64,000 bases of DNA from Halomonas chromatireducens (GCF_001545155.1 NZ_CP014226.1:26463-90462); one strand, 5' to 3'. Counted from the stretch's first letter, positions 1 through 8,867 are shown. Made by a program: numbers and translations. Notes: generated from the sequence alone by a model not told the origin.

Positions 1-1
1 G

Positions 2-889
2 CGCGTGGCCCGTGCCCTGCATCAGCACAGCCCGAGAACGGGCAAGCCGTTCATCGCGCTGAACATGGCGGCGATACCACGTGACCTGATCGAGTCGGAG
101 CTGTTCGGCCATGAGAAGGGGGCCTTTACCGGTGCCACCGCCCAGCGCCAGGGGCGTTTCGAGCAGGCTGATGGCGGTACGCTGTTTCTCGACGAGATCG
201 GTGACATGCCTGCCGAGACCCAGACCCGGCTGCTGCGGGTACTGGCCGACGGCGAATTCTACCGGGTCGGCGGTCACACGCCGGTGAAGGTGGACGTGCG
301 CATCATTGCCGCGACCCATCAGAACCTCGAGACCCTGGTCGAGGACGGACGCTTTCGTGAGGACCTCTTCCATCGCCTCAACGTGATCCGCGTGCATCTG
401 CCGAAGCTGGCCGAGCGGCGCGAGGATATCCCGAGGCTGGCGCGGCACTTCCTGGCCGAGGCGTCCAAGGAGCTGTCGACCGACGTCAAGGTGCTCACCA
501 AGGATGCCGAGACCCACCTGACCCGGCTACCATGGCCCGGCAACGTGCGCCAGCTGGAGAATACCTGCCGCTGGCTGACGGTGATGGCATCCGGACGCGA
601 GGTCCTGATCGAGGACCTGCCGCCGGAGCTGCGTGAGCCGGAGGCAGCGGAAAGGGGCAATGGCGATTGGCGCGCGGCCTTTCGCGACTGGGCCGACCGG
701 GCGCTGGCCGCCGGGCACACCCATCTGCTGGAAGAAGCGGTTCCCGACTTCGAGAAGATCCTGATCGAGACTGCGCTGAAACATACCGGTGGGCGCAAGG
801 GCGAGGCTGCCGAGCTGCTCGGCTGGGGGCGCAACACACTGACCCGCAAGCTCAAGACACTGCTGCCGGCATTGGCCGACGGGGAGTGA
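2..889 (+). CDS. ntrC: Nitrogen regulator NtrC (5' end cut by window edge)
   Basis: This is a sigma-54-dependent response regulator, most likely NtrC (GlnG), which activates nitrogen-assimilation promoters when phosphorylated by NtrB. The receiver domain and the start of the AAA+ domain lie outside the window. The visible part holds, in order, the sigma-54 contact loop 'GAFTGA', Walker B '[11 protein letters not shown]', the arginine-finger region '[12 protein letters not shown]', the stretch '[17 protein letters not shown]', and a Fis-type helix-turn-helix near the C terminus ('[18 protein letters not shown]'). The naming as NtrC rests on overall resemblance and the C-terminal helix-turn-helix; another NtrC-family activator cannot be excluded without the receiver domain. 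dgt follows 72 bp downstream on the same strand with its own ribosome-binding site. Confidence 0.9.
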   Translation, partial: RVARALHQHSPRTGKPFIALNMAAIPRDLIESELFGHEKGAFTGATAQRQGRFEQADGGTLFLDEIGDMPAETQTRLLRVLADGEFYRVGGHTPVKVDVRIIAATHQNLETLVEDGRFREDLFHRLNVIRVHLPKLAERREDIPRLARHFLAEASKELSTDVKVLTKDAETHLTRLPWPGNVRQLENTCRWLTVMASGREVLIEDLPPELREPEAAERGNGDWRAAFRDWADRALAAGHTHLLEEAVPDFEKILIETALKHTGGRKGEAAELLGWGRNTLTRKLKTLLPALADGE

Positions 890-961
890 GAAGGCGGTAC
901 CGGGGCGTGGCCTTTACCGCCAATGTGGTGCCAGAATGGGGGCTTCAAGGAGAGATAGCCC

Positions 962-2296
962 ATGACGCAGATGCACTGGCAGCGCTTGCTCGACCCCTCG
1001 CGACTCTACGGTGGCCGCGCCGGCCGTGATGAGATCGGTCGCAGCCCCTTCCACAAGGATCATGACCGGATCGTCTTTTCCGGCTCCTTTCGCCGCCTGG
1101 GGCGCAAGACCCAGGTGCATCCCCTCACCGACAACGACCATATCCACACCCGGCTGACCCATTCCCTGGAGGTGGGCTGCGTGGGGCGCTCGCTGGGCAT
1201 GATCGTCGGCGAGCTGCTGCGCGAGCGGTTGCCGGAGTGGATCACTCCGGCCGACATGGGTGTCATCGTCCAGGCGGCTTGCCTGGGGCACGATATCGGC
1301 AACCCGCCCTTCGGCCACGCCGGTGAATATGCCATTCGCGACTGGTTCAAGTGCGCCGAGGCCGACGGCAGTGGGCTGCTCAAGGGACTGTCGGAGCGCG
1401 AACGCGCCGACCTGCTCACCTACGAGGGCAACGCCCAGGGGTTCCGGGTGGTCACCCAGATCGAGTACAACCAGTTCCGTGGCGGCATGCGGCTGACCAC
1501 GGCGACGCTGGGGACACTCTTGAAGTACCCCTGGACGGTGGAGCACGGCGGCAGTGCCGGGAAGTTCGGCTGCTATCAGAGCGAGAAGGCGCTGCTGGCC
1601 GAGGTGGCCGACCGCCTGGGGCTGGTGCCCCGGGGCGAGGGGCGCTGGTGTCGCCATCCGCTGGCGTGGCTGGTCGAGGCGGCCGACGACATCTGCTACG
1701 CCCTGCTCGACCTGGAGGACGGCCTGGAAATGGGCATCCTGCGCTTCGACGAGGTGGCCGACGTGCTGCTGCAGATCGCCGGCGACGCCCCGCCGGACTA
1801 TGCCGCCATGGAGCGCAGCGGTGTCTCCCAGCGTCGGCGTATCGCCGCCCTGCGCGGTGCGGCCATGGAGCGGGCGGTCAACGATGTGGGGGCGGTCTTC
1901 GTCGACCATGAGACGGCGCTGCTCAACGGTACCCTGACCAGCGACCTGCTGGAGCTCTGCCATCCCGACCTGGGCTGGGGGGTGGCGGCGGCCAAGCAGC
2001 TGGCGCGTGAGCGCATCTTCCAGAACGAACGCAAGGCCAAGCTGGAGATCGGCGCCTACACCACGCTTGGCATCCTGCTGGAGGCCTTTATCGGTGCGGC
2101 CCACGAGCTGCACCACACCGGTGAGTCGAGCTTCAAGCACCAGCGGGTGCTGGCGCTGGTCGGCGAGAACACGCCGCGCCCCTCCTGGACGCTGTATGAC
2201 AGCTATCGACGCATGCTCGACTTCATCGGCGGGATGACCGACCACTATGCGGTGGACCTGGCCCAGGAAATGGGCGGTCGGCTGCGAGGAGACTGA
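962..2296 (+). CDS. dgt: Deoxyguanosinetriphosphate triphosphohydrolase-like protein
   Basis: HD-domain dNTP triphosphohydrolase, which splits dGTP (or other dNTPs) into the deoxynucleoside and tripolyphosphate and so helps set nucleotide pools. The 444-residue length fits the family. The metal-binding HD motif is visible as 'HTRLTHSLEV' (about residues 61-70) followed by 'LGHDIGNPPFGH' (about residues 108-119). The N-terminal 'DRIVFSGSFRRLGRKTQV' block is also typical. The ATG is preceded by 'AAGGAGAGA' at good spacing. It is unclear whether this is the dGTP-specific enzyme or the broader 'dGTPase-like' type; the length and early HD motif favour the latter. Confidence 0.9.
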   Translation: MTQMHWQRLLDPSRLYGGRAGRDEIGRSPFHKDHDRIVFSGSFRRLGRKTQVHPLTDNDHIHTRLTHSLEVGCVGRSLGMIVGELLRERLPEWITPADMGVIVQAACLGHDIGNPPFGHAGEYAIRDWFKCAEADGSGLLKGLSERERADLLTYEGNAQGFRVVTQIEYNQFRGGMRLTTATLGTLLKYPWTVEHGGSAGKFGCYQSEKALLAEVADRLGLVPRGEGRWCRHPLAWLVEAADDICYALLDLEDGLEMGILRFDEVADVLLQIAGDAPPDYAAMERSGVSQRRRIAALRGAAMERAVNDVGAVFVDHETALLNGTLTSDLLELCHPDLGWGVAAAKQLARERIFQNERKAKLEIGAYTTLGILLEAFIGAAHELHHTGESSFKHQRVLALVGENTPRPSWTLYDSYRRMLDFIGGMTDHYAVDLAQEMGGRLRGD

Positions 2297-2326
2297 ACGC
2301 TGTGAAGGCCGGCCAGGACCGCGGCC

Positions 2327-2345
2327 GCTTGGCCAATGGCCAAGC
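2327..2345. terminator. Hairpin between dgt and the convergent NERD gene
   Basis: A perfect 8-bp stem 'GCTTGGCC' with an AAT loop lies between two convergent genes. There is no clear T run on either strand, so it is only a possible bidirectional terminator. Confidence 0.4.
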
Positions 2346-2371
2346 ATCGCCGGCTTTGATTGAGCCGCCCC

Positions 2372-3286
2372 TCAGATGGAGGGGGCGTTCAGCGGCGTAT
2401 TCTTCTCCAGTTCGGCGGCGCGCTCGATGAGCGCCGCGATCACCTTGTCGTGCATGTCGTCATCGATTGGCCCCAGCTGCTTCTCTTCCAGCTGCTGGGC
2501 AAGTGACTCGCCGCTGACTACCATCAGGCCTTCCGGTGTGCCGGCGCAGATGATGTCCCAGCCGGGCAGGGTCAGCACCCCCATGATGGGTACCGGTGCG
2601 CCGCAGCGGTTCTCCAGCCACTCGCCCAGCCAGCGGGTGGTGGCCAGCGTCTTCGCCAGGGGGCGCTGCTCGCTCCAGCCGGGAAAGCGAAGGCGCTTCG
2701 GCTCCACGGTCACCACATTGATCTCTCGACCGTCAGCCGTGAAAGGACGGGTACGAGCGCGGGTCTCGACCACGAAGACCCCGTGGGGGGTGACAGCCAC
2801 GTGGTCGATGGTATCGGTGTCGGTGGGCACATCGTGAAAGACGTAGTAGGGGTGCGCTTCGGGGTGAATCATGCGCTCCAGCTCCTGGCCCACGGCGAGT
2901 TCACAGGCCAGGCCCAGCTTGATGCGACGGATCAGCTGGAAGTCGCGGATCAGCAGGAAGCAGTAGATCAGCACCAGCACGGTGCTGAGTGCGCCGTAGA
3001 GAGCCCATTCCAGCCAGTTCTGCCGGCTGGCAAAGAGCATGCGGCCCATGCCGTAGACGAGTGGCGCCAGTGACACGATCGGCCCCAGGGCGCCATCCAG
3101 GAACAGGGCGGCGAAGGCGCGGTCGAGCCTGTCGCGGAGGGCCTGGCCGGGTTCCCGCAGGGGGCGAGCGTTGAACGGCGAGCGCACCCGTGCATCGTGC
3201 AGGTTGCGCAGGGCGATCACGATCACTGCCATTGCCCCGAGGGGAAACAGGAAGATCAAGGGGAGCAGGTATTCCAGCCAGGCCAT
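2372..3286 (-). CDS. Membrane-anchored NERD-domain protein
   Basis: Predicted inner-membrane protein of about 304 residues with a nuclease-related (NERD) domain. The start was placed at the ATG preceding 'AWLEYLLPLIFLFPLGAM' because an 'AAGGAAG' ribosome-binding site sits just before it; an upstream in-frame ATG would add 24 residues. One N-terminal transmembrane segment is clear and one or two more follow at about residues 55-110. The NERD core reads 'IDHVAVTPHGVFVVETR' at about residues 160-180. The usual family ending is E-x-K, whereas here an arginine replaces the lysine, so nuclease activity is uncertain. It diverges from the sirtuin gene across a 112-bp gap. The substrate and function are unknown. 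Confidence 0.8.
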   Translation of the reverse strand: MAWLEYLLPLIFLFPLGAMAVIVIALRNLHDARVRSPFNARPLREPGQALRDRLDRAFAALFLDGALGPIVSLAPLVYGMGRMLFASRQNWLEWALYGALSTVLVLIYCFLLIRDFQLIRRIKLGLACELAVGQELERMIHPEAHPYYVFHDVPTDTDTIDHVAVTPHGVFVVETRARTRPFTADGREINVVTVEPKRLRFPGWSEQRPLAKTLATTRWLGEWLENRCGAPVPIMGVLTLPGWDIICAGTPEGLMVVSGESLAQQLEEKQLGPIDDDMHDKVIAALIERAAELEKNTPLNAPSI

Positions 3287-3398
3287 CGGGGGTTCTTCCT
3301 TGCCTGTTATAGTCACGTAAGCATGACATTCTAGACAACCTTCCACCAGAAGAGCCATGTTGATTGCATCAAGGCGGTGGAAAGACGCCGGAGAGACG

Positions 3399-4262
3399 AT
3401 GAGCGATGTGCCAATGGCGGTGGAGGCTTACGGACGCCTTGCGGACTTCCTGACCCGCCATCCGAGGCTGGCGGTGTTGACCGGGGCCGGGGTGAGTACC
3501 GAAAGCGGCATCCCCGACTATCGCGATGCCAGCGGTGCCTGGAAGTGTTCACCGCCGATGCAGCACCAGCAGTTCATGAGCAGCCATGCAGCACGGCAGC
3601 GCTACTGGGCGCGGGCGCTGGTCGGCTTTCGTACCCTGCACCGGGCTCGCCCGTGTGTCGCCCATACGGCGCTGGCCGATCTCGAAGCCGAGGGTTTGGT
3701 GGCGGGGGTTATCACCCAGAATGTGGATGGGCTGCACCAGAAGGCCGGCTCGCGACGGGTCATCGACCTGCATGGCCGTGCCGAGCAGGTCCGTTGCATG
3801 CAGTGCGGGGCGCTACGCATGCGCCATGACCTGCATGCCGAACTGGCCGAGTGCAATCCGCACTGGTTGGACAGGGAGGCGGTGGCAATGCCCGACGGCG
3901 ATGCGGACCTGGAATCGGACTTTTCCAACTTCCAGGTGCCCGGATGTCGTCGCTGTGGCCAGGGGGTCTGGAAGCCCGACGTGGTCTTCTTCGGAGACAG
4001 CGTGCCCGGCGAGCGTGTGGCGCGAGCCAGGGCCATGATCGATGAGGCCGGCGCACTATTGGTCATCGGTTCGTCGCTGATGGTCTATTCGGGGTACCGC
4101 TTCGCTCGCCAGGCAGCCAGTGCCAGCAAGCCCATCGCCTGCCTCAACCTGGGGCACACCCGGGCGGATGCGCTCTATACGCTGAAGGTCGAAGCGCCAG
4201 TCGGGGAGACACTGAATGCCGTTTCGGCGATGCTTATTGGCGCGGGGCAAGCGGCAGGGTGA
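3399..4262 (+). CDS. Sir2-family NAD-dependent protein deacylase (SIRT4-like)
   Basis: Sirtuin that removes acyl groups from lysines using NAD+. The Rossmann motif 'TGAGVSTESGIPDYR' occurs at about residues 28-42, followed by 'TQNVDGLHQ' and the catalytic histidine in 'DLHGRAE'. Two zinc-binding cysteine pairs are present ('RCMQCG' and 'GCRRCGQ'). The long insert between the cysteine pairs and 'VWKPDVVFFGDSVP' resemble the class II (SIRT4-like) group rather than E. coli CobB. The start was set at the ATG after 'GGAGAGACG'; an upstream in-frame ATG adds 14 residues. The 3' end overlaps the convergent lipoprotein gene by 29 bp. Confidence 0.92.
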   Translation: MSDVPMAVEAYGRLADFLTRHPRLAVLTGAGVSTESGIPDYRDASGAWKCSPPMQHQQFMSSHAARQRYWARALVGFRTLHRARPCVAHTALADLEAEGLVAGVITQNVDGLHQKAGSRRVIDLHGRAEQVRCMQCGALRMRHDLHAELAECNPHWLDREAVAMPDGDADLESDFSNFQVPGCRRCGQGVWKPDVVFFGDSVPGERVARARAMIDEAGALLVIGSSLMVYSGYRFARQAASASKPIACLNLGHTRADALYTLKVEAPVGETLNAVSAMLIGAGQAAG

Positions 4263-4641
4263 CGGGCTCATCCCGAGTGCGCTCTTCCAGCAGCACTGGC
4301 TCGCTGGTAGCGTGGGTCAGCTCGCCCCCCTGGCGCAGCTCAGCGCTCAACTGAGGGGAGCTGGCCTCATCGAGGGCCTGACTGTCGTGACGCAGTGCCA
4401 CGGGCCAGGGGGGCGTTCCCAGGTGGGTGAGCGTGGTTTCGGCCAGGGTGCCGTCGGCATCGCTGAGGCGTACGTTCAGCTCGGCATCGTCGGTCAGCGT
4501 CAGCGGATCGGGTGGTATCACGCGAGCCTGCAGCTCGGTGAACTGCGGGGTGCCGGCGCAGCCGGCCAAGACCAGCAGCATGAGCAGCCCTAGAGCCAGC
4601 TTGCCCGACGGGCGAGTCGCAACAGTCGTCATATCTTGCAT
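4234..4641 (-). CDS. YbaY-like outer-membrane lipoprotein
   Basis: Small secreted lipoprotein of about 135 residues. A signal peptide ends in a lipobox 'LVLAGC' at about residues 24-29, so the mature protein should begin with an acylated cysteine. The mature part 'PDPLTLTDDAELNVRLSD' fits the YbaY / type III pilotin-like beta domain. The start was chosen at the ATG behind 'AAGGAGAATGAC'; a GTG seven codons upstream is also open. It begins 13 bp after the yciH stop and is probably co-transcribed with it. The function is unknown. Confidence 0.75.
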   Translation of the reverse strand: MQDMTTVATRPSGKLALGLLMLLVLAGCAGTPQFTELQARVIPPDPLTLTDDAELNVRLSDADGTLAETTLTHLGTPPWPVALRHDSQALDEASSPQLSAELRQGGELTHATSEPVLLEERTRDEPVTLPLAPRQ

Positions 4642-4654
4642 GTCATTCTCCTTG

Positions 4655-5029
4655 TCAGCCACCGGCCAGCTTCACGGAATAGCCGCTACGCTCCAGCTCG
4701 GCCTTGAGTACCTCGCGATGATCGCCCTGGATCTCGATGATGCCATCCTTGACGGCGCCACCGGTTCCACAGCGCTTCTTGAGACGCTTGGCCAGGGCCT
4801 TCAGTTCGGCATCGGGCAGAGGGATGCCGGAAACCGTGGTCACGCCCTTGCCCTTGCGTCCGCTTGTTTCCCGGCGAATGCGCACGACGCCATCAAGTGC
4901 CGCGATGCGGCTCTGCTCGGCGACTTCGGCGCAGCAGCAGTCGGCCTGCGGCTGGCGGCACTCCGGGCAGATATCGCCGTGCTCGGTGGAATAGACAAGG
5001 CCATGCAACTGGTCCCGCAGAGAGGCCAT
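4655..5029 (-). CDS. yciH: SUI1-family translation factor YciH
   Basis: Bacterial homologue of eukaryotic initiation factor eIF1/SUI1, about 124 residues, thought to influence start-codon selection or ribosome behaviour under stress. The C-terminal half carries the SUI1 fold ('LKKRCGTGGAVKDGIIEIQG' is the recognisable stretch). The N-terminal half has a cysteine-rich segment 'CPECRQPQADCCC', as in other proteobacterial members. The start at 'MASLRDQLHG' follows a strong 'AAGGAG' site; the open frame extends 45 codons further upstream but without signal. Confidence 0.9.
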   Translation of the reverse strand: MASLRDQLHGLVYSTEHGDICPECRQPQADCCCAEVAEQSRIAALDGVVRIRRETSGRKGKGVTTVSGIPLPDAELKALAKRLKKRCGTGGAVKDGIIEIQGDHREVLKAELERSGYSVKLAGG

Positions 5030-5163
5030 GGGAACTCCTTGAACGCTAAAACGATAGTCAGATGATACCGCCGGAGGGTGCGGTCTGCATTGCCGCATGC
5101 GATCGACAAGGGCAGTGCAAGGCAGGGCGAGTGGAAAGGGTATAGGGTTTTCCCCGGCAAGCA

Positions 5164-5862
5164 TCAGCGGCTATAGGCGGCCATACGGTAGTCCATGGCG
5201 CGATGATGCAGGAGATGACCGATCACGGTTGGCAACTGATACATGCTGCTGATCATGATGGCCCCTTCAGGGGTTTCTTCCACATCGGGGAAGCGGTTGA
5301 GATGGATCACTGTCATCCCCGCGTCCAGGGCGGCCTTGACCCCGACCATGGCGTCGTCGATGGCGACGCAATCCTCGGCTTGGAACCCCATCCGATTGGC
5401 CGCGTGGAGGTAGAGCTGGGGGTCGGGTTTCCAGCAGTTGGCGGTATAGCCGCTGAAGAGGTTATTGCCGAAGTGATTGGCCAGGCCGATGGCCTTGAGG
5501 GAGGTTTGAATCTTGTTCTCGGGCCCGTTGGACACCACGCCACTGGGGAAGTCGGCCAGTGCCATCAAGGCCTCGGTCGCGCCCGCGATCGCCACCAGCT
5601 CGGTTTCGAGACGGCGGTTGAGATTGCTGCGCATTTCGCTCTCGGTTTCGGCCAGATGAAGCGGGTCCACGCTGCCGTAGCGACTTTCCAGTACCGTCAC
5701 GATATTGCGAAAGCGGCTACCGCGGAATTCGCCGATGTAGTCACTGGCCTGAAATGGCAAGCCCAGTCGCGTCAGGCTGACGGCCATCTCGGCAGCCAGC
5801 AGAGGCTCGCTGTCCACCAGGGTTCCATCACAATCGAACAGCAGGCAGAGGGGACTTGTCAT
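5164..5862 (-). CDS. HAD-superfamily phosphatase, YieH-like
   Basis: Haloacid dehalogenase-type phosphatase of 232 residues. Motif I 'LFDCDGTLVDSEP' (residues 8-20) gives the nucleophilic aspartate, motif II is 'GVVSNGPENK', and motif III/IV is 'CWKPDPQLYL' with 'CVAIDDAMVGVKAA'. The cap lies between motifs I and II, as in beta-phosphoglucomutase-like enzymes. The closest named relative by pattern is E. coli YieH, a 6-phosphogluconate phosphatase, but the substrate cannot be read from sequence alone. Confidence 0.85.
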   Translation of the reverse strand: MTSPLCLLFDCDGTLVDSEPLLAAEMAVSLTRLGLPFQASDYIGEFRGSRFRNIVTVLESRYGSVDPLHLAETESEMRSNLNRRLETELVAIAGATEALMALADFPSGVVSNGPENKIQTSLKAIGLANHFGNNLFSGYTANCWKPDPQLYLHAANRMGFQAEDCVAIDDAMVGVKAALDAGMTVIHLNRFPDVEETPEGAIMISSMYQLPTVIGHLLHHRAMDYRMAAYSR

Positions 5863-6385
5863 GGCCGAACATCCCTCACTAGGACAGAGGCTTGTCGAAA
5901 TGTAACCATATACCCGTTATCGGCATGCTCTGCAGAAAGTTGAATGTAAAACGACGAACCTTTACGAACGCTGTTTCCAAACAGTATTGCTCGTCCCTGG
6001 CCATACTTCAAGTCTGCGCAGGCATCGGCAGTGCGGACTTCTGGCCGTGCTGGCATCGCAAAATGCTTGCATTGTTTCCTGCCCTCCTCCCTATACGCTG
6101 TCCGGGCGAATTACAGGGCCTACCAGGCGCATGTGCCAAAACACGCCACCCTTGCCAGGCTCCCAGGGGAGTGAGTGTGTGAGCTGAGCTGGCGTGAAGT
6201 TAATGAAACTCAAAGACTATTCATTTTATTGGCATAGGTTGGCCCGCTCTCTGCAGCAGTCAGGGTGAGCAAGACAAGCCGGTGAACCCACTACCAGCAG
6301 TCTGGTAAATGGCTTTCCGGTACGACGAGCGAAGCCTAGCGGCTTCACCAGGAAACTCAAGTTCTGACCCATTGGAGGTACGAAC
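5863..6385. other. 523-bp intergenic region with structured leader
   Basis: This is a relatively AT-rich gap between the HAD gene (minus) and the first acidic-protein gene (plus). No convincing gene was found; short open frames here have no ribosome-binding site. The last 120 bp before the acidic gene contain two small hairpins, one 'ACCAG' stem near 6293 and one 'GAAGCC-TAGC-GGCTTC' stem at 6331-6346, so the mRNA may have a structured leader. I could not match it to a known riboswitch class. Confidence 0.4.
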
Positions 6386-6781
6386 ATGATGTCCAAGGAA
6401 TTTCTCAAGAAACTCGGCATTGTCGGTATCACATTTGGCCTGACCGCCAGCCCGCTGGCGTTTGCCGACTACCATGACGAAGAGGACGAGCAAGGTGCCG
6501 TGCCGGAGCAAACCGCTCCCCAAGCGGGTGGTGATGCAGACGTGGGTGCAGGTGCTGACACCGGATTTGATGACGACACCGGTGCTGAAGCAGGCGCAGG
6601 CGCTGACACGGGTGTTGGCGTGGGTGCCGGCGAGACCGGTGCGGAAGCTGGCGCTGGCGCTGGTGCCGGTGCTGATTTCGACTCGGATGATGAGTGGGAA
6701 GATGAGACCACCGACGAGTGGGAAGACGAATATGAAGATGAAGAGTGGGACGAGGATGAGGAAGACGATCAGGACTGGTAA
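6386..6781 (+). CDS. Secreted highly acidic low-complexity protein
   Basis: This is an unrecognised 131-residue protein. A Sec signal peptide is clear ('KLGIVGITFGLTASPLAFA', cleavage likely before 'DYHDEED'). The mature part has a Gly/Ala/Thr/Asp repeat region built from 'GADTG'- and 'GAEAGAG'-like units. It then ends in about 35 residues dominated by Asp, Glu and Trp ('DEWEDE'-like repeats). Very low predicted pI and no cysteine are striking. The start follows 'GGAGG' with 7 bases spacing. The next gene downstream is a paralogue with the same signal-peptide pattern. Possible roles include cation binding or an envelope or matrix component; nothing in the sequence decides this. Confidence 0.7.
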   Translation: MMSKEFLKKLGIVGITFGLTASPLAFADYHDEEDEQGAVPEQTAPQAGGDADVGAGADTGFDDDTGAEAGAGADTGVGVGAGETGAEAGAGAGAGADFDSDDEWEDETTDEWEDEYEDEEWDEDEEDDQDW

Positions 6782-6870
6782 GACCTGATGCTGCCAGGGA
6801 AGGCGGTCACTGCCCAGGGACGGGCGGTGACGTCTCCTCAAGGTTGACGATATAGCGTCATCCACCTCAC

Positions 6871-6895
6871 CCGCCCCCGACTATGTCGGGGGCGG
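6871..6895 (+). terminator. GC-rich hairpin between the two acidic-protein genes
   Basis: A perfect 11-bp stem ('CCGCCCCCGAC') with a TAT loop, followed by 'TTCTAT'. It lies just upstream of the ribosome-binding site of the second acidic gene, so it could be a terminator, an attenuator, or a stabilising structure at the end of the first message. Confidence 0.55.
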
Positions 6896-6919
6896 TTCTA
6901 TGTGACGGAGGTAATCGAC

Positions 6920-7255
6920 ATGTTATCCATGGAATTTCTCAGGAAAATCGGCGTTGCCGGTATCGCACTCGGCCTTTGTGCAAGCCCCTTGGTGGTGGCC
7001 GATTCACCACAACAGCAATCGCCAGCCGAGACAGCGCAGCCATCGGACCCCGACGAGGCCATGGGGGCGGGCAGAACAGGTGCCGATGCGGATATAGAGA
7101 CCGGAACGGAGGCCAGTGTCGAAATCGATTCGGATACTGGGGGCGAAGCGGAGCCAGATGCCGAGGCCGACTTCAATACCGGCTCTGAAGATGACTGGCA
7201 AGCAGCGAGCAAGCAGCAGGCTGATCCGGATGAGGCCGATCAGTTGAGTGATTGA
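6920..7255 (+). CDS. Secreted acidic protein, paralogue of the upstream gene
   Basis: This is an unrecognised 111-residue protein. The N terminus 'MEFLRKIGVAGIALGLCASP' closely parallels the signal peptide of the gene 140 bp upstream ('MSKEFLKKLGIVGITFGLTA'), which argues for tandem duplication followed by divergence of the mature part. The mature region is rich in Asp, Glu, Ala, Gly and Thr but lacks the Trp/Glu tail of its neighbour. The start was placed at the ATG following 'GGAGGTAATCGAC'; a GTG six codons upstream is less likely. The function is unknown. Confidence 0.65.
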   Translation: MLSMEFLRKIGVAGIALGLCASPLVVADSPQQQSPAETAQPSDPDEAMGAGRTGADADIETGTEASVEIDSDTGGEAEPDAEADFNTGSEDDWQAASKQQADPDEADQLSD

Positions 7256-7262
7256 TCGGCCT
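7233..7262 (+). terminator. Hairpin at the 3' end of the second acidic gene
   Basis: A 10-bp stem 'AGGCCGATCA' / 'TGATCGGCCT' with a 10-base loop overlaps the stop codon. No T run follows directly, so termination is only a suggestion. Confidence 0.4.
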
Positions 7263-7302
7263 GCTGGCGTTATTCATCGCGCCCGCCTATCGGCCAGGCG
7301 TG

Positions 7303-8691
7303 CTACAGCCAACCCAGCCACTGCCACCAGAGGTAGTCCAGTGGCCACAGCAGCACTACGCTGAGAAGGGCCGTGACCAGGCAGAGTCGGGCAGTTTCCC
7401 GTAGCGAGATGCGTGCTGCCAGGATACCGACGATCAACGGTGGCGCCTGATAGGGAAGCAGCACGGTGGAGAATCCCACTACCTGGGTCATGTAAACCGC
7501 CTCTGGCGACCAGCCAGTCATCTCGGCGAGACCTGGTGCCATGGGGGTGAGGATGGCGGGAATGCCTGGCAGTGTGACCAGGGTGCCCAGTAGCATGGCG
7601 AGCGCCGAAAGCATGCCAAAGGCTGCTGCATCGCTGGCGTCGCGCAGGGGAAGCACCGATAGCAGCTCGCCGGCCACCAGGGTGCCCAGCCCGCTTTGGT
7701 AGGCCAGGGCGCCGAGACTGACAATACCGGCGACATAGATGAAGGAGTCGAAGCTGATCGACTGAAGTGGCTTCTCGGCCATCAGGCGGCTGCCGGGAAA
7801 GAGGCAGACCAGGGCCACGCCCATGCCGATCCAGGCGGGCGAGATCCCGTGCCAGGCATCGGTCATCCATAGCAGTACTGCCACGGACAGCAGGGCAGCC
7901 AGCCAGCGCTCGGGTGTGGCGAGCGAAAGCGAAGGCATCTGCTCACGGGCCGGCGCAGGTGCCTGGCCCGGGAAGAGCCACAGCATGACCCCGATCAGCA
8001 GCAGTGTCTTGAGCAGGCCCAGCACCGGGAAGTGCAGCAGCAGGTAGTCGCTGTAGGTGGGTGGCGTGCCCAGCACCGCCTCCGCCGCCCCCATCAGGAC
8101 GTTGTTGGGTACGTTGGCGGGGAGGATGGCGTAGGTGGGCAGGAACGTGCCCATGATGCCGCCGAGGATCAGCCCGGTCCGGGCCCGCTCCCCCTGGCCA
8201 TAGCCCAGGTGATCGGCCAGGGTGGTCAGGATGGGGACCATCAGCAGAATCCGGCCCATGCCCGAGGGCATGAAGAAGGCCATGGCCAGGCCCAGCAGGA
8301 TCACGCCGATCAGAGCCCGGCGATAGGAGCCCTCCAGCCAGGGGCCAACGCCTTGGGCCAGCGTGGCGCCAAGCCCGGTGTACTGGATCGCTGCGCCGAT
8401 GATAAGGCCGGCGAAGACCAGCCAGGTTGCCGCCGAGCCGAAGCCAGCGAAAACCGTCTCCGCCGGTGCCACCCCGGCCAGGGTGCAGAGCGTGAAGAAT
8501 ATCAGCGCCGTCAGCCACTGCGGCAGCCAGCCGGTGGCCCAGAGTCCGATGCAGAGCCCGATGACCGCTCCCGCCCGAACCATGACCGGTGCAGCGGGCA
8601 TCCCCAGCAGGAAAAGCGTGACGCCCACCACGGCCACAAGCGATATCCAGTGGCGAGGTGTGGGTATCGGCTTGGCGGCTGCGGCAGGCAT
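7303..8691 (-). CDS. SLC13/DASS-type anion permease
   Basis: Integral inner-membrane carrier of 462 residues with about 11-12 hydrophobic segments, resembling the divalent anion:sodium symporter (SLC13/ArsB-like) superfamily. Characteristic features are the repeated hairpin regions 'FFMPSGMGRILLMVPIL' (about residues 143-160) and 'YAILPANVPNNVLMG' (about 200-215), and the C-terminal 'TLPGIPAILTPMAPGLA' and 'LLPYQAPPLIVG' stretches. Likely substrates are dicarboxylates, tricarboxylates or sulfate, but none can be assigned. A ribosome-binding site 'CGGAG' precedes the ATG. It stands alone in its orientation apart from the phasin-like gene upstream. Confidence 0.8.
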   Translation of the reverse strand: MPAAAAKPIPTPRHWISLVAVVGVTLFLLGMPAAPVMVRAGAVIGLCIGLWATGWLPQWLTALIFFTLCTLAGVAPAETVFAGFGSAATWLVFAGLIIGAAIQYTGLGATLAQGVGPWLEGSYRRALIGVILLGLAMAFFMPSGMGRILLMVPILTTLADHLGYGQGERARTGLILGGIMGTFLPTYAILPANVPNNVLMGAAEAVLGTPPTYSDYLLLHFPVLGLLKTLLLIGVMLWLFPGQAPAPAREQMPSLSLATPERWLAALLSVAVLLWMTDAWHGISPAWIGMGVALVCLFPGSRLMAEKPLQSISFDSFIYVAGIVSLGALAYQSGLGTLVAGELLSVLPLRDASDAAAFGMLSALAMLLGTLVTLPGIPAILTPMAPGLAEMTGWSPEAVYMTQVVGFSTVLLPYQAPPLIVGILAARISLRETARLCLVTALLSVVLLWPLDYLWWQWLGWL

Positions 8692-8867
8692 GGCGGCTCC
8701 GGGCGAAAAGGAGAGCCGCAGAGTTTAGCAGGCGAAACACCTGCCGTTGACCCCTAAGGCTCGACCGATGGGGCCTCCTGGGGCTCGCCTCTTCATGATG
8801 TCGCTATTGGGTGCGAAGCCGGTATCCGCTATGGCAAGCGGCTTGCTGGGAGGTGCTCCGGTTGCCC

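Noticed and set aside
6230..6246. Sigma-54 promoter 'TGGCATAGGTTGGCC'
   Set aside because: The GG and GC elements are one or two bases too close for a -24/-12 promoter.
6220..6385. c-di-GMP-type riboswitch before the acidic-protein gene
   Set aside because: Two small hairpins and a 'GCGAAGCC' string are suggestive, but the other conserved elements of the class are missing.
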